NCBI RefSeq assembly: GCF_039634365.2
Contig: NZ_CP155079.2
Location: 3,906,001-3,970,000, forward strand
Source of the DNA: Mucilaginibacter sp. PAMB04168
Lineage (GTDB): Bacteria > Bacteroidota > Bacteroidia > Sphingobacteriales > Sphingobacteriaceae
Direction: 5' to 3'
DNA: 64,000 nucleotides
In this document: one piece after another, positions 62,851 to 64,000 of the stretch
Numbering within the stretch: position 1 is the stretch's first letter
How the letters are laid out: every line of letters starts with the position of its first letter
Notes under the pieces: model-generated
Database searches by the model: none
The model's input: the letters and a program-made list of their open reading frames with translations, nothing else
What the model was told of the DNA's origin: nothing
Made by a program: the position numbers and the translations under genes

Positions 62851-64000
62851 ATGAACAGCTATTTTGAGCGACGCTACGTAATTACCGCTATTTTTATTAC
62901 GATTGCTTTCATACTGCTGGCAAGGTTGTTTTATATACAAATAATTGACGACCGCTATTTTCTATTTGCCAAAGGCAACGTATTACGGCGTACTATTATT
63001 TACCCTGCCCGCGGCCCTATATTTGACCGCAACAATAAAATACTGGTGCAAAACGTACCCGTATATGATATTTTGGTTACCCCCCGGGAGGTAAAGCCCT
63101 TTGACACGCTGGAGTTTTGCCGCCTGATTGGCATTGATAAAACTGGCTTTGATAAACGCTTTGAAAAAGCCAAAAAATACTCTCCTTTCCGCGCGTCTGT
63201 CTTTGAGAAACAGATTTCGGTGCAGCTTTACGCCCCTTTGCAGGAGAGATTGTCTGATGAATTTAAAGGGTTTACCGTACAGGCCCGCACCGTACGTACC
63301 TACCCCGACTCTGTTGCTGCACACTTTTTAGGCTACATTGGTGAGGCCAGCCAAGCCACTATAGAGAAGTCGGGGGGCTTTTACCGCCCTGGCGACTATG
63401 TAGGCATCTCAGGTATCGAAAGGTCATTTGAAGAAGTATTGCGCGGACAGCGCGGTGTGCGGAATGACATGGTTGATTCGCGCAATGTAAAAAAAGGCAG
63501 CTTTGCCAATGGCGCATATGATACTGTAGCCGTAGCAGGCGAGCGACTGATATCATCGCTGGATATTCGCATACAGAAATTGGGCGAGCAGTTAATGAGG
63601 AATAAAGTAGGCAGCATAGTAGCCATTGAGCCATCAACGGGCGAAATCCTGGCCTTTGTAAGCAGCCCCACATACGATCCTAACCTTATGGCTGGCCGCG
63701 AACGTGGAAACAACATGGCCAAAATGCTGAAAGACCCATACAAGCCAACCTTTGTACGCCCCATTCAGGCTACCTATCCGCCGGGTTCTTCATTTAAGCC
63801 TTTGGATGCGCTTATTGCTTTGCAGGAAGGTATAATTACACCACAAACAACATTCTTTTGTCCGCATTACTACATGGCGGGTAACCATAGGGTAAATTGC
63901 GAGCACTTTGACGGTGTCACCGATCTCAGAAAAGGCATATCTCAATCATGCAACCCTTATTTTTGTAATGTGTTTGATAAGCTGATGAACGTTAACGGAT
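62851..64000 (+). CDS. mrdA: Penicillin-binding protein 2 (elongasome transpeptidase), 3' truncated
   Basis: The first 383 residues are inside the window. One N-terminal membrane helix (ITAIFITIAFILLARLF), the PBP dimerisation region with ARGPIFDRNNKILVQNVP and FLGYIGEAS, then the transpeptidase domain with the SxxK motif SSFK in TYPPGSSFKPLDALIA (nucleophile near residue 313) and SCN in ISQSCNPYF. The KTG motif lies beyond the edge. It cross-links glycan strands during side-wall growth, with MreBCD just upstream and probably rodA downstream. Confidence 0.95.
   Translation, partial: MNSYFERRYVITAIFITIAFILLARLFYIQIIDDRYFLFAKGNVLRRTIIYPARGPIFDRNNKILVQNVPVYDILVTPREVKPFDTLEFCRLIGIDKTGFDKRFEKAKKYSPFRASVFEKQISVQLYAPLQERLSDEFKGFTVQARTVRTYPDSVAAHFLGYIGEASQATIEKSGGFYRPGDYVGISGIERSFEEVLRGQRGVRNDMVDSRNVKKGSFANGAYDTVAVAGERLISSLDIRIQKLGEQLMRNKVGSIVAIEPSTGEILAFVSSPTYDPNLMAGRERGNNMAKMLKDPYKPTFVRPIQATYPPGSSFKPLDALIALQEGIITPQTTFFCPHYYMAGNHRVNCEHFDGVTDLRKGISQSCNPYFCNVFDKLMNVNG

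Overview
The window reads as a chromosomal core segment of a Bacteroidota species, most likely family Sphingobacteriaceae and close to Mucilaginibacter or Pedobacter. The reasons are the moderate G+C, the repeated TAnnTTTG promoter element, few Shine-Dalgarno sequences, Omp85/TamL-type and HU-CCDC81/SPOR proteins, and short palindromic intergenic repeats of the kind common in these genomes. The genus is an inference. I saw no insertion sequence, phage gene, CRISPR array, tRNA or rRNA. Both ends cut genes: an Omp85 barrel at the left, penicillin-binding protein 2 at the right.

Left part (1-14.4 kb): the end of a TamL-like barrel, a retropepsin-like protein, a cNMP/CBS/DUF294 signalling protein coupled to a tail-anchored DEDD exonuclease, a PadR regulator with two paralogous membrane proteins, gyrB, an OmpH-like lipoprotein, guanine deaminase, hslR with a SelW-like protein, dapD, a glycosyltransferase, a YrdC-family enzyme and a stand-alone response regulator after a 687-bp gene-free stretch.

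Centre-left (14.5-24.1 kb): the most interesting locus. It encodes a 1023-residue periplasmic repeat protein, a plug-less outer-membrane barrel with a TonB-box-like N-terminus, a membrane protein joining HU-CCDC81-like and SPOR domains, ExbB, ExbD, a TonB-like protein, then folC. Overlapping or near-touching genes suggest one proton-motive-force-driven envelope machine anchored to peptidoglycan; its function is not evident from sequence.

Middle (24-48 kb): redox enzymes, a Vat-like acetyltransferase, a nucleoside phosphorylase, transporters (AI-2E family, MFS, MarC, two APC permeases, TRIC), guaA followed by a periplasmic-binding-fold lipoprotein and an RsmB/NOP methyltransferase, a membrane pyrophosphatase, PBP4, a VWA-like membrane protein and fabG.

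Right part (48-64 kb): small orphans, divergent carA and panB, an RluA-type synthase, dlgD (yiaK), a FAD/Rieske oxidoreductase, the decayed 3' end of an FtsX-type permease, purN, purH and the elongasome cluster mreB-mreC-mreD-mrdA.

Cross-cutting signals: two palindromes with identical 7-bp arms (TACCTAA/TTAGGTA), one upstream of padR and one upstream of the response regulator; several start codons only 4-5 nt from a -7 box, suggesting leaderless transcripts; and a family of intergenic hairpin repeats.
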